Source: Paguma larvata (lineage: Eukaryota > Chordata > Mammalia > Carnivora > Viverridae). From it: a DNA stretch of 64,000 bases. The stretch lies in assembly GCA_030068075.1 (NCBI GenBank), contig CM057828.1, forward strand, positions 115,495,699-115,559,698, given 5' to 3'. A program made the position numbers and the translations under genes. Below, in pieces: positions 39,608-52,000 of this stretch (position 1 is its first letter; every line of letters starts with the position of its first letter). The notes below the pieces were generated by a model. The model worked only from the letters and a program-made list of their open reading frames with translations. It was not told the DNA's origin and searched no databases.

Positions 39608-40936
39608 CAAGTGAACAGTAATTTCGTCAGACTAAATCCCAGCTCTGGGCGACCGGAGTGGCAGGAACAGCATGAGCCTCCCATCCACTCTCCACCAGCC
39701 CGCGTCTCCACAGAAGAACATGGTCCTTCGTGGGTTTCAGGAGGCTCCTCTGTGTGTACGTATCGACACTAATACCTGTACCTACTGATTTTCACTGACC
39801 ACTCACACCACGGTATACTTCTGACCCCCCTAAATGCTCTGAAGGAGGGGGTGCTCATAGCAGGGGCCCTGATCCAGGCTTCCTGGAGAGAACATTCCAG
39901 GCAGACGAGAACTAGTGGCTTAGGCTTGTCTGAGCAGCAGAGCGGACAGCAGGGCAGCAGGAACAGGGGAGTGATGGGGGGATGGGTTGGAACTGACACA
40001 GAGGACTGGTAAGCAGCCAGGTCCTGTAGGGCAGAAAGGTCTCGCTTCACCTTGGAGTGTCTCCTTTAAGGAATTTTAGTCAGAAGTGGCAGAAGGGCAA
40101 AGGAGGGCACGACCTCTTTCTCTGGAGTCGCTCAGTGAAAGAACGTTCTTTCTCCAGGGTGTGGAAGGTGTGTGGGACCTGACAGAGGTCACTGTGTGAT
40201 TCTGTTCCTCTATGGAAATGAAGAGCGTCTGATTGCAATCACTGTACAATGGTCTATTTACTCCTGAAAGTTCCTTTCCCTGACTCCATTTCCTGGTGAG
40301 GGAACTCCTTCTTGTGAGGGAAATATGCCCTCTTGGCTTGGTTTACCCTAGATGTCAGGGCACAAAACACTGCTCAAGGTCCCAGAGGTAGGCAGGGTCT
40401 TTGCTTCAGAAAGAGCAGAGATCGTGCCTGGGAGGCGCTTTCTGCCTTAGAAGAGACCCGACATGTGGAGGCAAGAGGTGCCGAGGCCCCAGACTCCAGC
40501 ACTGGTGCGTGTGGCACAAAATCAGGTGGGGAAAGACACCCGAGAGAGGAGACTGAGGTCAAAGACGAGCCTTGCCTTCCTCACAGATCTAAGGAATCTT
40601 ACATCGCTAATCTATCTAGAATCTTCGGTCTGATCAGCCTGAGGGGCTGCACGCACACCAGTTCTAGTGCTAGCTCAGAGTATGGTTAAGGAAATCCGCT
40701 ACAGAGGAGCAGTTCATGCCTTCCCCAGACAGAACCCCAGGCCTGTCACTCACCAGTGTTCGTTACCACCTGTGTTCTTTCTGCCCTGCAGAGGTACGGC
40801 GGCTGGTCAGAGTGCGGGATTGGTCCCCACTGCCCTTTATCAAGAGAAAAGGGGACTTAATCTCTAAATCCTCTGAATAAAGCCAGAGATGGGGCTGAAA
40901 AACGTGCACTGGGTGACACAGTATGGAGGCGTTGTG

Positions 40937-40950
40937 CCACTAGAGGGAGC
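40937..40950 (+). promoter_or_regulatory. CTCF-like motif, plus orientation
   Basis: CCACTAGAGGGAGC matches the core CCASYAGRKGGCRS at 13 of 14 positions. Confidence 0.5.
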
Positions 40951-41892
40951 CATTTCAGGGCGCAGTGGGAGCGGAGGCCAGTGGGCGTGGTGGAGGGGTC
41001 CTCGTGGGGACCGAAGCCCAAGACAGGGCCCTGCAGAAGGTCTTCCGGGAGCTGGGGAAAGGCACCGGGTCACCCATCGGGCATGGACTCAGGGCTCTTG
41101 GAGGGGAGAAGGCCCTCGTGGTTTGGGCTCTGCCTACATTTCTAACCCAAATCTGGGAGCCTACATACCACCCTCTGACCTTCTTACTGGACACGGGTGA
41201 AGGCAGGGAGAGGTTTCTCCTGACTGGTCCCCCTCTGCTCACCGTGGGCTTCTAGATTCTCTGCCCCGACCTCAGATTCCATATCACCCGAATAGTTTTC
41301 ATATCTACATGGGCTACCCTCCTCCCTGCTGCCACCCCCCCCCAAAAGGAGTGCTTCTATACTTTGCTTTTTTTGCTTTATACATTCGTAATATTTCATC
41401 CAGAGACTAGAAGCACCATTTGAAACAAACACATCGGTAACTTGGTATTCCCCAGCCAACAGGACCTCTGTAACAAGCGTAAAAGGGCACCAGAAAAGTC
41501 TCGTGTAACCGACTACTGGGAGCATTGTGAGGACTCACGGCTTCTCCAGACTGTGGGAGGAGTTACACCTGTACTTTCTTGGCGTCATATCCTTAAATTA
41601 CTCCAACCCCAAAGGCGCTTGAATACTGTAATTGTTAGCTACCTGCAAACAAAACAAGCCCTAAGCGTAGCCAGTGTTGGGAGACCCCGGTAGCACTGGA
41701 AGGGTCAAAACACAAGGAAAGTTTCAGGCGCACCCAGGGACACTGTCAGCGGGGAGGGAGAAACGATGTCCTTCAGTTCCGACTATTTTTTTAAAAAGTT
41801 GGAACATTTGAAAAACAGTAAAATATTTTTTCAAGTCTGAATCTGCTATCGTGGGGTAATAGTCACCTTTTGTTTTTAAGATACACCATCTT

Positions 41893-42074
41893 CCGGGGCT
41901 CCTGGGTGGCTCAGTCAGTTAAGCTTCCGACTCTTGAACTTGGCTCAGGCCATGATCTCACAGTTAGTGACTGACAGCAGAGAGCCGGCTTGGGACTCTC
42001 TATCCCTCTCTCTGCTCCTCCTGTGCACTCTCTCCCTCTCTCTCTCAAAGTAAATAAATAAGAAAATAAATAAA
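41893..42074 (+). mobile_element. SINEC with target duplication
   Basis: The head is GGGGCTCCTGGGTGGCTCAG. Flanks AGATACACCATCTTC (about 41878-41892) and AGACACACCATCTTC (about 42076-42090) are a 15-bp target duplication with one difference. Confidence 0.9.
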
Positions 42075-42126
42075 AAGACACACCATCTTCTCATTACTTC
42101 TGGGGTCCCCTGCTTTCCTAGTGCGA

Positions 42127-42308
42127 GACTGTGGTTCCCAGCCCTGGCTTCTCTTAGAATCACCCAGAAAGTTCTGACGGTCCCCTGCACGGGTGAACCT
42201 CTGTCCCCCCCCCCTCATTTAGGATCTCTGAAGGTGCGACCCAGGCTTCTGCATTTTTCAAAGCTTCCCATGTGATCACAAGTGCAGCCAAGTTTGAGAA
42301 CTTGCCTC
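42127..42308 (+). mobile_element. MER5-like hAT relic
   Basis: It starts actgtggttcccagccctgg and ends ccaagtttgagaacttg, imperfect inverted termini of the CAGTGGTTCTCAA type. The body has cttagaatcacccagaaagt and ggcttctgcatttttcaaag. Confidence 0.65.
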
Positions 42309-42548
42309 AGGAATCCACGTTTATCCCAAATGCGAGATCCAGTTTCTTGAGTCTTTCTACCACTGGGGTGTATCCCCGCTGGCGGTCCCCGTCTCCCCAC
42401 CCTTTCCCATTAGCCAGAGAGGAGACTGTGTCTGTGGCAAGGAGAGCCCTCTTTCTAAATGATTCAGCACCTTGCTAATCTCGGAGCTTCAACAATTAGA
42501 AAAGAAATCTGTTCCCACCCTCTGCTCAATATTTCCTGTCCCTTTCCT

Positions 42549-42784
42549 CCTTTTTTTTTCAAGTTTTTAAATTTTTTTTTATTTATTTATTTTTTTATTT
42601 TCAGAGATCGAGAGTGGACAGTTGGGGGAAGGGCAGAGAAAGGGAGAGAAAGAGAATACGAAGGAGATTCCGCACCGTCAGCACACAGTCCGACTCTGGG
42701 CTCAAACTCAAAAAGCAGGAGATCATGACCTGAGCAGAAATCTAGAGTCAGATGCTTAAGGACTGAGCCACAGAGGTGACCCTC
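42549..42784 (-). mobile_element. SINEC, reverse, diverged
   Basis: A long T/TTTA-rich stretch precedes the GA-rich block. The head complement is imperfect (ggactgagccacagaggtga). Confidence 0.82.
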
Positions 42785-43323
42785 TCTCCTCCTTAAACTA
42801 AATACTGTAGAGGTTGGGTTTCTTTTGTCCTTAATCACTTGCTTTACCAGGCAGAAACAGAGAGCGCATAAATGCTAATAGCGATAGCGGTGTCATGAAA
42901 AAGTTCCAGAAATGGCAGGCCCTTCAGGTGCACCGAGCTCTGGATTTGCCCTCTAAGCGGCGGCCGCCTCACGAGGCTGGATCTTCACTGCTGGATCCTG
43001 CCGCCATCCGGGTTCTTCCTGACTTTTTCAACAAGGAAGTGTGTGTTCGGTTTACTACGCCAGTGATTCCGAGCCGAAGCAGTTCTGCTCTTTAGACACA
43101 AGTGCAGGTGTTTGTGGAGAGCTCTGTAGCTGTCACAGGGATGAGGCAAAACTGGCATCGTGTGGGTGCGGGCCAGGGCTGCCAGGCGTCCTGAACGGCC
43201 TGCCAGGAACTGTCCCCTGCAGCAGGACCTGAAAATGTCCCACCCAACATTCATGTGAGCGAAAAACCTATTTACAATGATCTTCACCTGCAGCCAATTC
43301 CGCTTTAAAAATAAGCCTTTAGG

Positions 43324-43550
43324 GGCGCCTGGGTGGCTCCGTCGGTTAAGCGTCCGACTTCGGCTCAGGTCATGATCTCACTGTTACCAAGTTCGAGCCC
43401 CGTGTGGGGCTCTGTGCTGACGGCTCAGAGTCTGGAGCCTGTTTCAGATTCTGCGTCTCCCTGTCTGTCTGTGCCCCTCCCCTGCTCTTGCTCTCTCTCT
43501 CTCTCTCTCTCTCAAAAATAAATAAACATTAAAAAAATAAAAATAAAAAG
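43324..43550 (+). mobile_element. SINEC with 11-bp target duplication
   Basis: A full-length young-looking copy. AAGCCTTTAGG flanks it at 43313-43323 and 43551-43561. Confidence 0.92.
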
Positions 43551-44081
43551 AAGCCTTTAGGCATTCTTGGAAATATGCAAAAACTTTTCCAAGAAGGTGT
43601 AAAATGAGAGAGAATCGTACTTTGTTTGAAGCTTCAGACAGAGTCGTTCACTATTTGGGAGAAGTCACATCAACAAACAACGTTCATGGGGTTTGAGTCT
43701 CCAAACGAAGCGAGTGCTCTTGTCGCGGTGGTCTGCTCAGGGGGTGCAGGCCTGTGGCGGCTCCACTGTATTACCGTCAGGGCATATATTTGCTTACGTT
43801 TTGAAACTATGTGAGTAGTTTATCAATTAGAATTTTATTTCCCACATAACATTTGTAATTTAAAAGACAGCACAGGATCTGATAAGACTGAGGCCTTCGT
43901 CCTCGCATTTCAAACACTCTCTGAGGGGCTGAGCTGCCCACTCACAAGTCCCGAGCCTGGGAAGTGTCGGGAAGCAAGACCCTCAGAAATACCTTTGAGG
44001 AGCGGCTTGGGAGCCGTTCACCCCCAGGACTGAAGAAAATGCTGTGCAACCAGCCTCTGGATAGAGGATTTCTGGAGAGGG

Positions 44082-44140
44082 GGAGGCGTGGCCTAGTGGA
44101 GCGTAGGCGGGGTGGGGGGCGTGGTCGGGGCGGGGCCTTT
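44082..44140. promoter_or_regulatory. GC-box/CACCC-box cluster
   Basis: GGGAGGCGTGGCC, GGCGGGGTGGGGGGCGTGGT and GGGGCGGGGCC (44127-44137) are closely spaced Sp1/KLF-type sites. No open frame or known promoter is attached. It is a candidate enhancer or lncRNA promoter. Confidence 0.4.
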
Positions 44141-44544
44141 CTGGCTGGCGTGTTGATTTCCCTCCCTTCTCGCCAGGCGGTTTTAGTCCACCTGCTTACA
44201 GAAAAAGGGGTCGGTGATTCCAGGTAACGACCCAGCTTCACCTGCCTTCCAACTGAGGCTGGATGAGAATATTACCCCCCTGAGCAGAGCGCTCCTCTGT
44301 CTATCCATTTTTGAAGGTGAGGCAGCCAAAACTGGTAATAATCTCTAAACGAACTAGCTATTTTGTGCTTCCGTTTGGTCCGGTGAGGAAAAACTGCCTG
44401 TCAACTCATTTCAGAGACAACCAGAGCGGGGCCTCCTGCATCCCAAGGAGAACGATCGAGGGCCTATACCTCTGCCTCATTCCAGACGTGTGTCGTGTAC
44501 TTTTTATCTGTTACTCAGCCTGTGTTTTCTACGGCACGATGGGG

Positions 44545-44665
44545 AAGGGGTAATGACAGTAATTTTTTCACAAGGTTTTGGTGAGGATTGAAAGGAGATA
44601 CATGCCGAACGCTTAGCGTGATACCTGGCCCATAGCTGGCAACAGACGGCAGTTATTGTTGATAC
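44545..44665 (-). mobile_element. MIR-like fragment, reverse
   Basis: ttggtgaggattgaaaggag, cgcttagcgtgatacctggc and cagttattgttgata resemble the 5' part of MIR read in reverse. Confidence 0.55.
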
Positions 44666-45639
44666 GTTCACACACGCAAGGAGTAAAGACTTCCCCATCA
44701 ATGCCAGGCACTGAAACAACTGGAACATTTTGTGTAAGGCTACCCCGTGCTCCTCTGCCTTCCAGGCGGAGTGCGTCGAGCATAACTTGACCTTCTTGCC
44801 TCCAGGTTATCAGGTCGAGCTTTTGTTTCCAGCTGGACACCCATGAGCCCTGGCAGATGTGGGATTCTCTCCTCAAAAGTACTCGCGTGATCACTTTATT
44901 ATTTTTTTTGGACATGACCTCAGGAGGATAGATCACAGTGCACAGCTGCCTGCAGTTGGTCCACGGTGCGTTTCCCCTGCAAAGTCACGTGGTTGCTTCT
45001 GCGCTATCACCTTTTGAACTTTTGGTTGAAGCAGTCTTTCTTCCTCTGCTCCCTCCAAGTAAAGTTCTTGGTTGCTCTCAAAGGCTTTTGCATTTTCAGA
45101 GCCACGGAGAGGGGAAGAAGCTAGTCTCAACTGCAGAGGGGCGCACTTGGGACGCACTGTGGAGGAGGGGCATGGCCTCAGCTGCTCAGGAAGCCCGGTG
45201 GTTGTGTCTGCTTCTCTTCACCGGTCACGCCCGGGGTGCTCAGCTCAGGGGGGGACACCAACTGCTCCCGCCATTTGAGGAGACTGAGCGGGGTGAATTG
45301 GGGTGCACCTTCTCCCCATCCTGAAAATGCAAACTTGCAAAAGGACCACTCTTTAGTAGCCATGATTCTAGGGCCCTAACTTTGTTCCAAGACTGTGTAA
45401 ATCTTTTTTTTTTTTTTACTTTGGGAGGAGTTGCAGTCACCGCACGGAAAGAAAAGCAGCCTCTTTAACGCTGAGGCACAATGAAAAGGTCTGTGTTAGA
45501 CCGGAGAGGGCCACATCCCATCACCTCTGTGAAAGACCTCTCCTCTGGACCCCCGCAGCCAACCGGTAGGCTTGTCCCACTTCTTGTCCGCAACCACTTG
45601 GAAACCTTTGAAGAGCAGGACCAGTGTCCAGTTATCAGT

Positions 45640-45835
45640 GTAGCAGTGACAAGGACAGCAGCCCTAACCTTTATTCAGGATGCAATGTATGTCTGGCACG
45701 GCCTTAAGAACGTTCTATACATCGCATGTAATGTTCTCCACAACCCTCTGAGGCAGGTTCCGTTATGACTCTCCGTGCACGGAGGAGAACCCGAGACATG
45801 CCCACGCTCGCACATCCCGCGAGCGGCACTGACTG
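45640..45835 (+). mobile_element. MIR-like element
   Basis: gttctatacatcgcatgtaa, ccacaaccctctgaggcagg and gcacggaggagaacccgaga fit a diverged + strand MIR. Confidence 0.55.
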
Positions 45836-46382
45836 ATGGACGGTCGCATGAATCTGAGAAGCCCTTAGGGTTTATTTCGAGGAATATTTTTTTCAGATGC
45901 TACAGTCTGTTAGTTGAGCGATGAGCCTCAAGGCTTACGTAGTGAGAGTCTAACAGTAGTTTCACAAAATCTGAGAGTCTCGCAGCTCATTCCAACATCG
46001 GCCACTTCAGACATGAAGGAACCAAGGTGCCTTTCTGTTAAGCGTGGTTAGAGGCGGCTCGTGCACACCTGGCTTCAGTGGACCGGTTCTGGCAGTTTCC
46101 CTGCAGTGTCCTGAGGAGGCAGGCGGCACTTTGCTGCATCTCAGGGTTATGCCTGGGCTGCGCCCGAGTCTTTCCTTCCCTGGGGGACGCGCTCGATCCT
46201 TCACTACATTGGCTGCAATTGACCATGACCTGTATATCCTCGCCAGCGCTCTGCAAAGTCTGAAGGAAAATTGGAGACGTGAGCCAACATCGGTTGTTTA
46301 GCTGCTTACGAAGAATTCGCAGCTCGTCCACACAGAGGAGCAAACAAATGGGCATGAGTCAGCTGCTTACCCTGTGTATTTT

Positions 46383-46592
46383 TTTTTAAGGTTTATTTAT
46401 TTTTGAGAGACAGAGACAGAGTGCGAGTGGGGAAGGGGCAGAGAGAGAGGGAGACACACAATCCGAAGCAGGCTCCAGGCTCTGAGCCGTCAGCGCAGGG
46501 CCCAACGCGGAGCTCGAACCCACAAACCGTGAGATCGTGACCTGAGCCGAAGTTGGTCGTTTAACCGACTGAGCCACCCAGGCGCCCCAACG
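46383..46592 (-). mobile_element. SINEC, reverse, with target duplication
   Basis: It runs from aaggtttatttatttttgag to actgagccacccaggcgccc. CTGTGTATTTT is repeated at 46372-46382 and 46593-46603. Confidence 0.92.
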
Positions 46593-47399
46593 CTGTGTAT
46601 TTTAAACATAATGTAGTTGTCGCGTTGTCGTGGGACATGATTGAAATGTCGGAACATTTTATACCTAAAAACTCTGAGAGGACGACTTTCCGGAGCCCTC
46701 CCTGAAATGCGTGATTCACATGTTAACACGTGATTACCACAATGGGTGGACCTATAACATACTAGATCTGTTGCAGGCATCCCAAATCTGGGAACTTGAA
46801 GCTTATGGACACTACCAACCAGGTGCTGTGGTAATAATAATTTGCCCTTTACATCAAACCAAGTTAACTATTTTGGAGGCAAAAAACTAATATTAAGCAG
46901 CTTCCTCAGACTGTTTTTCTTGTCGATCCACAATCCCGGTGTTATTTTCACTGACCGTTACACACAGTATCATGTTAGCCAGCATGTGTCTTTCTACACC
47001 AACACTGGTTTTTGACATTGAGACCTCAAAAATAAAAAATCAGTGATAAAGATGTTTTATTTCTACTTGACTTCTACTGGAAATGGAAAAAGAAAAAGTT
47101 GTAAGAGCCCCTCTCGTAAATGAGGGTGGAAACTCTGAAGCCAGGTTTGCTGTCTGTGAGCCAAACCCTGGGAAAGCCACAGAAGAGAGAGTCAGAAGGT
47201 CACATCGGAAGGCACCACGCCTGCAATGAATGTATCAGGAACTCATCGTGAATCGGAGAAGCAGAGCTTTCTGGAAACCAGTTCGCGTCTGGTTACGCGT
47301 TACTTATGACGTCCTCAAAACCCAAACCATTTCACTTGGCGACAGTGAGTGATCGTTTGTTCTTTGACCAGGAAGCAGTTCGAGTGACAAGGTACAAAA

Positions 47400-48546
47400 A
47401 ATAATAAGCATGCAGCCCTTTATTTAGTTTTGCAAAGTCTCTGCTTATAGTTCTGTATATTACATGACTGGGTTATACAAATACATTTATTTACAAAAAC
47501 ACTCTAGCTGTGCAAACTTGTTGCTTTTTAAAAAATGTACTAGTATCCCCACTTTCTGCCCATCCCGAGATCTATTTTTAAAGCATGCATAAAAATTAAC
47601 TTTGGTGTGGGAAAACTACTCTGTGCTGCCACATACAGTATTTTTTCTGTCTATTTATATATGTACAAAAGTTGATCAGTTTACAGAACCGTACAGAGGG
47701 GTTACACGTTAAAATCCACAATGCAGTAGTGCGGGTTGCCAGGTCTCAGGAAACAAAGGAAGGGTTCCGATACTGGAAAGGAAATACCTAGAGAATCCCG
47801 AGATGTTCAAAGAAAGAACCAAGAGAAAGAAAGAAAAGCAAAGAAAACCAACTTGCTTGGGCTGCAAATTATTATACAGAATGTTCACGCGACAGGTTTG
47901 ATAAACTGCCTTCTGCGCGTGCCTCGCGCCGGCCCGCGTAGAAGTCCACTGGCTTTCTGTCTAGCACGCTACTTTCAAATGTACAATGCTACAGTATCAA
48001 AATGTTTTTGGCAAAAAAGATCTTGAAAGGAACCATGACGTTCTGACAAAAATAGAAATCTGTAATAAAGCTAAATAACACCAAAATAAAAGGAAATATT
48101 ATAGCTATCTGTTTTACAATTTGTATAGTCACGCTTCTGTATTTCTCTATTTCATGTCTAGTCTCCGTAATGAAAAATATTTTTGTACAAAACATACTAA
48201 AATTCTGGAATCATACATGTTTTACATGCTGAATACATTTTTCTCCCCGTCTCTCACACAGCCTTCTCTCCTGCCAGCCGCTCTTTCCGTAACAAATGCT
48301 TACTTCGTCTGACACGTATTGGATACAGACGGTAGACACTATGTAATTACAATAGCGACAAAGAAAACAAACAAACTTTACTGACATCTATTAATCCCGT
48401 ACTTAGCACATACTTAGCGTTAAGCCTCAAACAGTACGGCAATATGTTACATTCGCTTGGGAAAACAGTTGTTGAAGATTGTTGAAAAAAATTTTTTTTG
48501 TGTTTTTTCAAGGTCACTCCGACTTGTACCTAACAGGATTTGGCCT
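47400..48546 (-). other. KIAA1217: KIAA1217 3' UTR (probable)
   Basis: This is AT-rich and repeat-poor sequence after the stop. The end is inferred from AATAAA on the minus strand at 47419-47424, followed by a T-rich stretch. It carries several TTTATA/TTTGTA-type elements, and no SINE interrupts it. Confidence 0.6.
47419..47424 (-). terminator. Likely polyadenylation signal AATAAA for KIAA1217
   Basis: The + strand reads TTTATT. On the transcript strand AATAAA is followed within 25 bases by a T-rich run. Further hexamers at about 47057-47062 and 47485 are alternatives. Confidence 0.5.
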
Positions 48547-49047
48547 TTAAGAGGTTTCCTTTGCTGTGGATGGGGTGGCTTTGCTTGAACTTCCGTTCTG
48601 TGCCTTGTAGCTGGTGAGGCCGGGAGTGTGGATGGTCCTGATGCTCTTGGCACCTTGATTCAGTGGAGTGGGGGAGGCGGGGGAGGGCGGGGAGGAGGAG
48701 GAGGAGGAGGGGGAAGGGGCTGCTCGGCCGTTTTGAGTCTGCAGTGAGAATGAGAGATGGTGGCCTTTACCTGTATGAGTGGGGCTCTGAAACTTTAAGG
48801 AGCCATTAGAGACAGAGGGGATGAGGGAGGCAGAGGGAGCAGATCGTCCTGTTTGGGGGCTGAGAGGGTTAGAAGTAACCGGTGGTTTAGTAGCAGGTGG
48901 AATAGGCAAGTTAGAGCTGTCACCACTAGAAGAGGGCAGAGAACTGCTTTTCCCAGAGCTGGGAGAAAGGGCTGGAATCTTAGAAGCAGGTAAGGAGGGG
49001 AAAGTAGGCTTACAGTCCCCACCAGCTTTCTTAGCACTTCCATTAGC
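48547..49047 (-). CDS. KIAA1217: KIAA1217 last coding exon
   Basis: This is a 501-nt exon (167 codons with stop) after tttgcag, starting ANGSAKKAGGDCKPTFPSLP. It is almost entirely Ser/Pro/Thr-rich low complexity, with a six-serine run coded by TCC repeats (around 48690-48712). It ends SYKAQNGSSSKATPSTAKET then Ser and taa, matching the KIAA1217 C terminus as I recall it. Confidence 0.93.
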   Translation of the reverse strand, partial: ANGSAKKAGGDCKPTFPSLPASKIPALSPSSGKSSSLPSSSGDSSNLPIPPATKPPVTSNPLSPQTGRSAPSASLIPSVSNGSLKFQSPTHTGKGHHLSFSLQTQNGRAAPSPSSSSSSPPSPASPTPLNQGAKSIRTIHTPGLTSYKAQNGSSSKATPSTAKETS

Positions 49048-52000
49048 CTGCAAACAAAGATGGCGGGAGACAGTTTGTCAGAAAGCTGGTAACACGATCG
49101 AACCACAGGGTCTGGCAACACAGCCCTTCTGAGAACGACTAAATAAAAGAGACCAAACCAAACCAAACCAAACCAGTTTAAGGCCTGAGCTAAGTCTCGT
49201 TGTGCTTTACTGGACCTGGTAGAGACCCCCGAAGTACAAGAGCGGAGGATGTACAGAACGGGAGGAAAGGAAGAACAGCATCGGTGAGAACAGGCACCTC
49301 ATCCCGCTGCCGTCCCCGGGTGCTAGGTCGGCCATGCGCCTGGCTGATTGCTGGGGCGGGGCGGGGGCGGGGGCATGGTGCTGGACAGTTAATGTGCCTC
49401 AATGCAATGCAGTCAGCATATACGTTAGTACTGGTGACTTTCAGGGCAGCTCGAGGACAGGTGTGTCTCGGTTTCCCGAGGTGTTCTGATGAACCACTAC
49501 ATTCACCAAAGAAAAGCCGACGGGCCCGGCACCTTGTGTTAACAGTTAAACTTTGGAGTCACAAAGTAAAAGATGTTTTATTGCAAGCATGCAAAAGCGT
49601 GGTGAAAAGTTTAACGAAGGCTTTTAGACTTTCTTCATGCCCCAGATCCAGGATGTCTACGTAAACCGTTATCTTACAAAGAAAACACGATATTTGGTAT
49701 AAACTAAGTCAGTGACTTGCTTCTGAACCGCAAGAGTGTCCATCCAAAATTGGGTTTAAGGTAAAACTACCTGACGGTATTGGCGGGGGTCCTGCAGTTT
49801 GGACTGCTTGCCAGGCTTGTCCAGGCTTCCGGGTCTGTTCTTGGAACTCATGGGGACCGGCATCCGGCTCGTCTGCGGGGTCCCGGCGGCGCCCTGTGGC
49901 AAGGAGCGGCGGGAGGGGAGGAGAAGGAGAGGCACGTGAGCGCATTATCACCGAGGCCCTCCCGCTCTGTGCAGAGAAGCTCAACGTGAGAAGCCACAGC
50001 CCTACATGCAGCACAGGTCTAGGAGACGGACATCAGGAGACACCACTGGGGTTAATTCGAAGAATCAAACAGAATGAACCTGCCCCACTACTGATCGGAC
50101 GGATTTTAATGTGAGTATCAGAGCAATCATTTCAACAGCAAATGACTGACCCAGCATCCTCTGCGTTTGCCCAACACCAATCAGCAACAGAGGTAAAAAG
50201 AGAATCGATTAGCTGTTAGACACCTAGTTGTTGTTGTTTTGAAGGTGAGGGAGACAGTGTGAGAGAAAGGGATCCTGGCGAACAGACAAAAAAAACCCAC
50301 AATGAGCCACCTGAAAGGAAGCAATCACAAGACACCTGTTGCTAATGGTGATTATGGCAGGTGTGAGAAAGCAGCTGGGTCTTTTCATTTCTCCGTCAGA
50401 CCAAGATACCTTACGTGACGCTGGAGGTACGGACGAGGGGGGCTCTAGGGCAGTGGGAGCTTCGTCCAGAACTAGCAGGGAGCGGGGGGAGGCCTCTTGG
50501 GCCATGTGGGGCGAGCTTGCAACAGAATCTCTGTTGGAAGAGCACGAAGTGTCAGCTAGGGCTTTGGGACTCATTTCGCTGATGGTGGTTTCAAGCTGCT
50601 TGATGGTCTGCTCCAGGCTGTCCAGCGTCCTGTAGGTGTTCTTCCTGATTTCATCAGTTCTGGAAATCAGAGACGCGTTCTCTGGACTGGGCGGCTCGGG
50701 TCTCCTAAGCATGGTTTTGGGGGCGTCCTCGGGTTGGGACCTAGTGATCTCGAATCGCTTGGCCTCCTTGTGCTGCTTCAGGGTGCCGTCCTCCTCCTCC
50801 TCCTCGTACACCACCACCTGCAGCGTCTTCTTCCCCGTTTTGGTGCCCGTGCGGATTGCCTGAGTGAGGGCGGCCAGTTGCTTCTTGGGGAATTTGAACT
50901 TAAACTTTTTCTTGGGGCTTTCAAACTGGTCATCCGTCACGTCGCCCTTGCTTTCTGCACTTGGAGAATCTGCGTGGCTGAACTTGCTCGGCTCGTTCTT
51001 GCTCATTTCCTGTCCCGGCGGCTCAGCCTCTGGCGGAAGGCGGTGCGGCTGTAATTTGCCATCAGCCTGCGGCCCCGATCCAGACGCAAGCTTCTTAGGA
51101 AACTGCTGGGAAGTGTTATTCTGGAGGACAGCGTCTCCGTTCTCCTCCTCTTCCTCCTCCTCTATCTTTTCCTCGGTCATCATCCTCTCCAATTCCTCAT
51201 CGCACTCCTCGAATATGGTCGAAAGTCTCTTATATGCAGACCGGATGTCCATGGGCTCGTCAAAAATGATGATAACTGGTTTCTTGTCTAGGCACACGAC
51301 TGGCTCTTCGTTTTCAGCTCCTTCTTGTTGGGACGTTGCGTCTTTTTTGGCATCAATGTTAACCGTCTGTACGTCCTCCCCCTTTTTGCTCACTATGTCG
51401 CGGACCTCCCCGCTGGAGAGCACCTGGACGGCGGTTTTGGTAATCATGAAGGCGATGTTGTCGCTGGGCGCAGTTTCTTCAGTGGGAGAACTTGGGGTTG
51501 AGCCTCCGTCCTCGCTGGGGTTCAGGCTAGCATGCCGCGTCCCCTTGGGTCTTAGAACAACCTGGCCGAACTCTGTCATGTGAACCTCTTGATCTTGGGT
51601 TCTGGCATCACGCACGCTCAGTTCAGCTGACCTAGTGGGAGAGGGAAGGTCGCACCTGTCTGTGTTTTCCTGTCTTTCTAGTCTCATCTCCTTCGTCTTT
51701 CCGTAATTCATCTTCTGATTCTCAGTGCCAGATACAGGGTACTGCGGGCCTGAGCTCTTAGGTCCTTTGTTTATTTCATCTAATGAACAAAAGCCAGAGT
51801 AACTGGAACTGACCTTAGACACGTTTTTCTGGGTATAGTTTCTACTGTCTCTAAATAAACGTGTGTTGGATACGGAATTTTCCTTCCTTAGGATGTCTGT
51901 CTTATACTCTGATGTTCTTGATGCATCAGAAACACTGTTCTCCATTGCTATTTCCCACTTAGGATGGTCAAGAGGTGTGAGAGCCCCTGCGGGAACCTGA

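Larger units (their letters stand above)
38606..41892. other. Intergenic, repeat-poor
   Basis: Over 3 kb without a SINEC or L1 I can recognise, between two repeat-rich areas. It holds the CTCF-like motifs at 39594 and 40937. No coding gene seen. Confidence 0.45.
43562..46371. other. Intergenic, mostly unique
   Basis: It contains the GC-box cluster near 44.1 kb and MIR-like pieces at 44.55 and 45.64 kb. An open frame at 44938-45324 (128 codons) resembles nothing I know. Confidence 0.45.

Noticed and set aside
44938..45324. 128-codon frame in the intergenic region
   Set aside because: No domain or known homologue, composition typical of random GC-richer DNA, and no promoter or polyA logic.
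50864..51583. 239-codon plus-strand frame opposite the large KIAA1217 exon
   Set aside because: It is a shadow of the real minus-strand coding frame, very Ser/Leu-rich from antisense of Glu and Lys codons.
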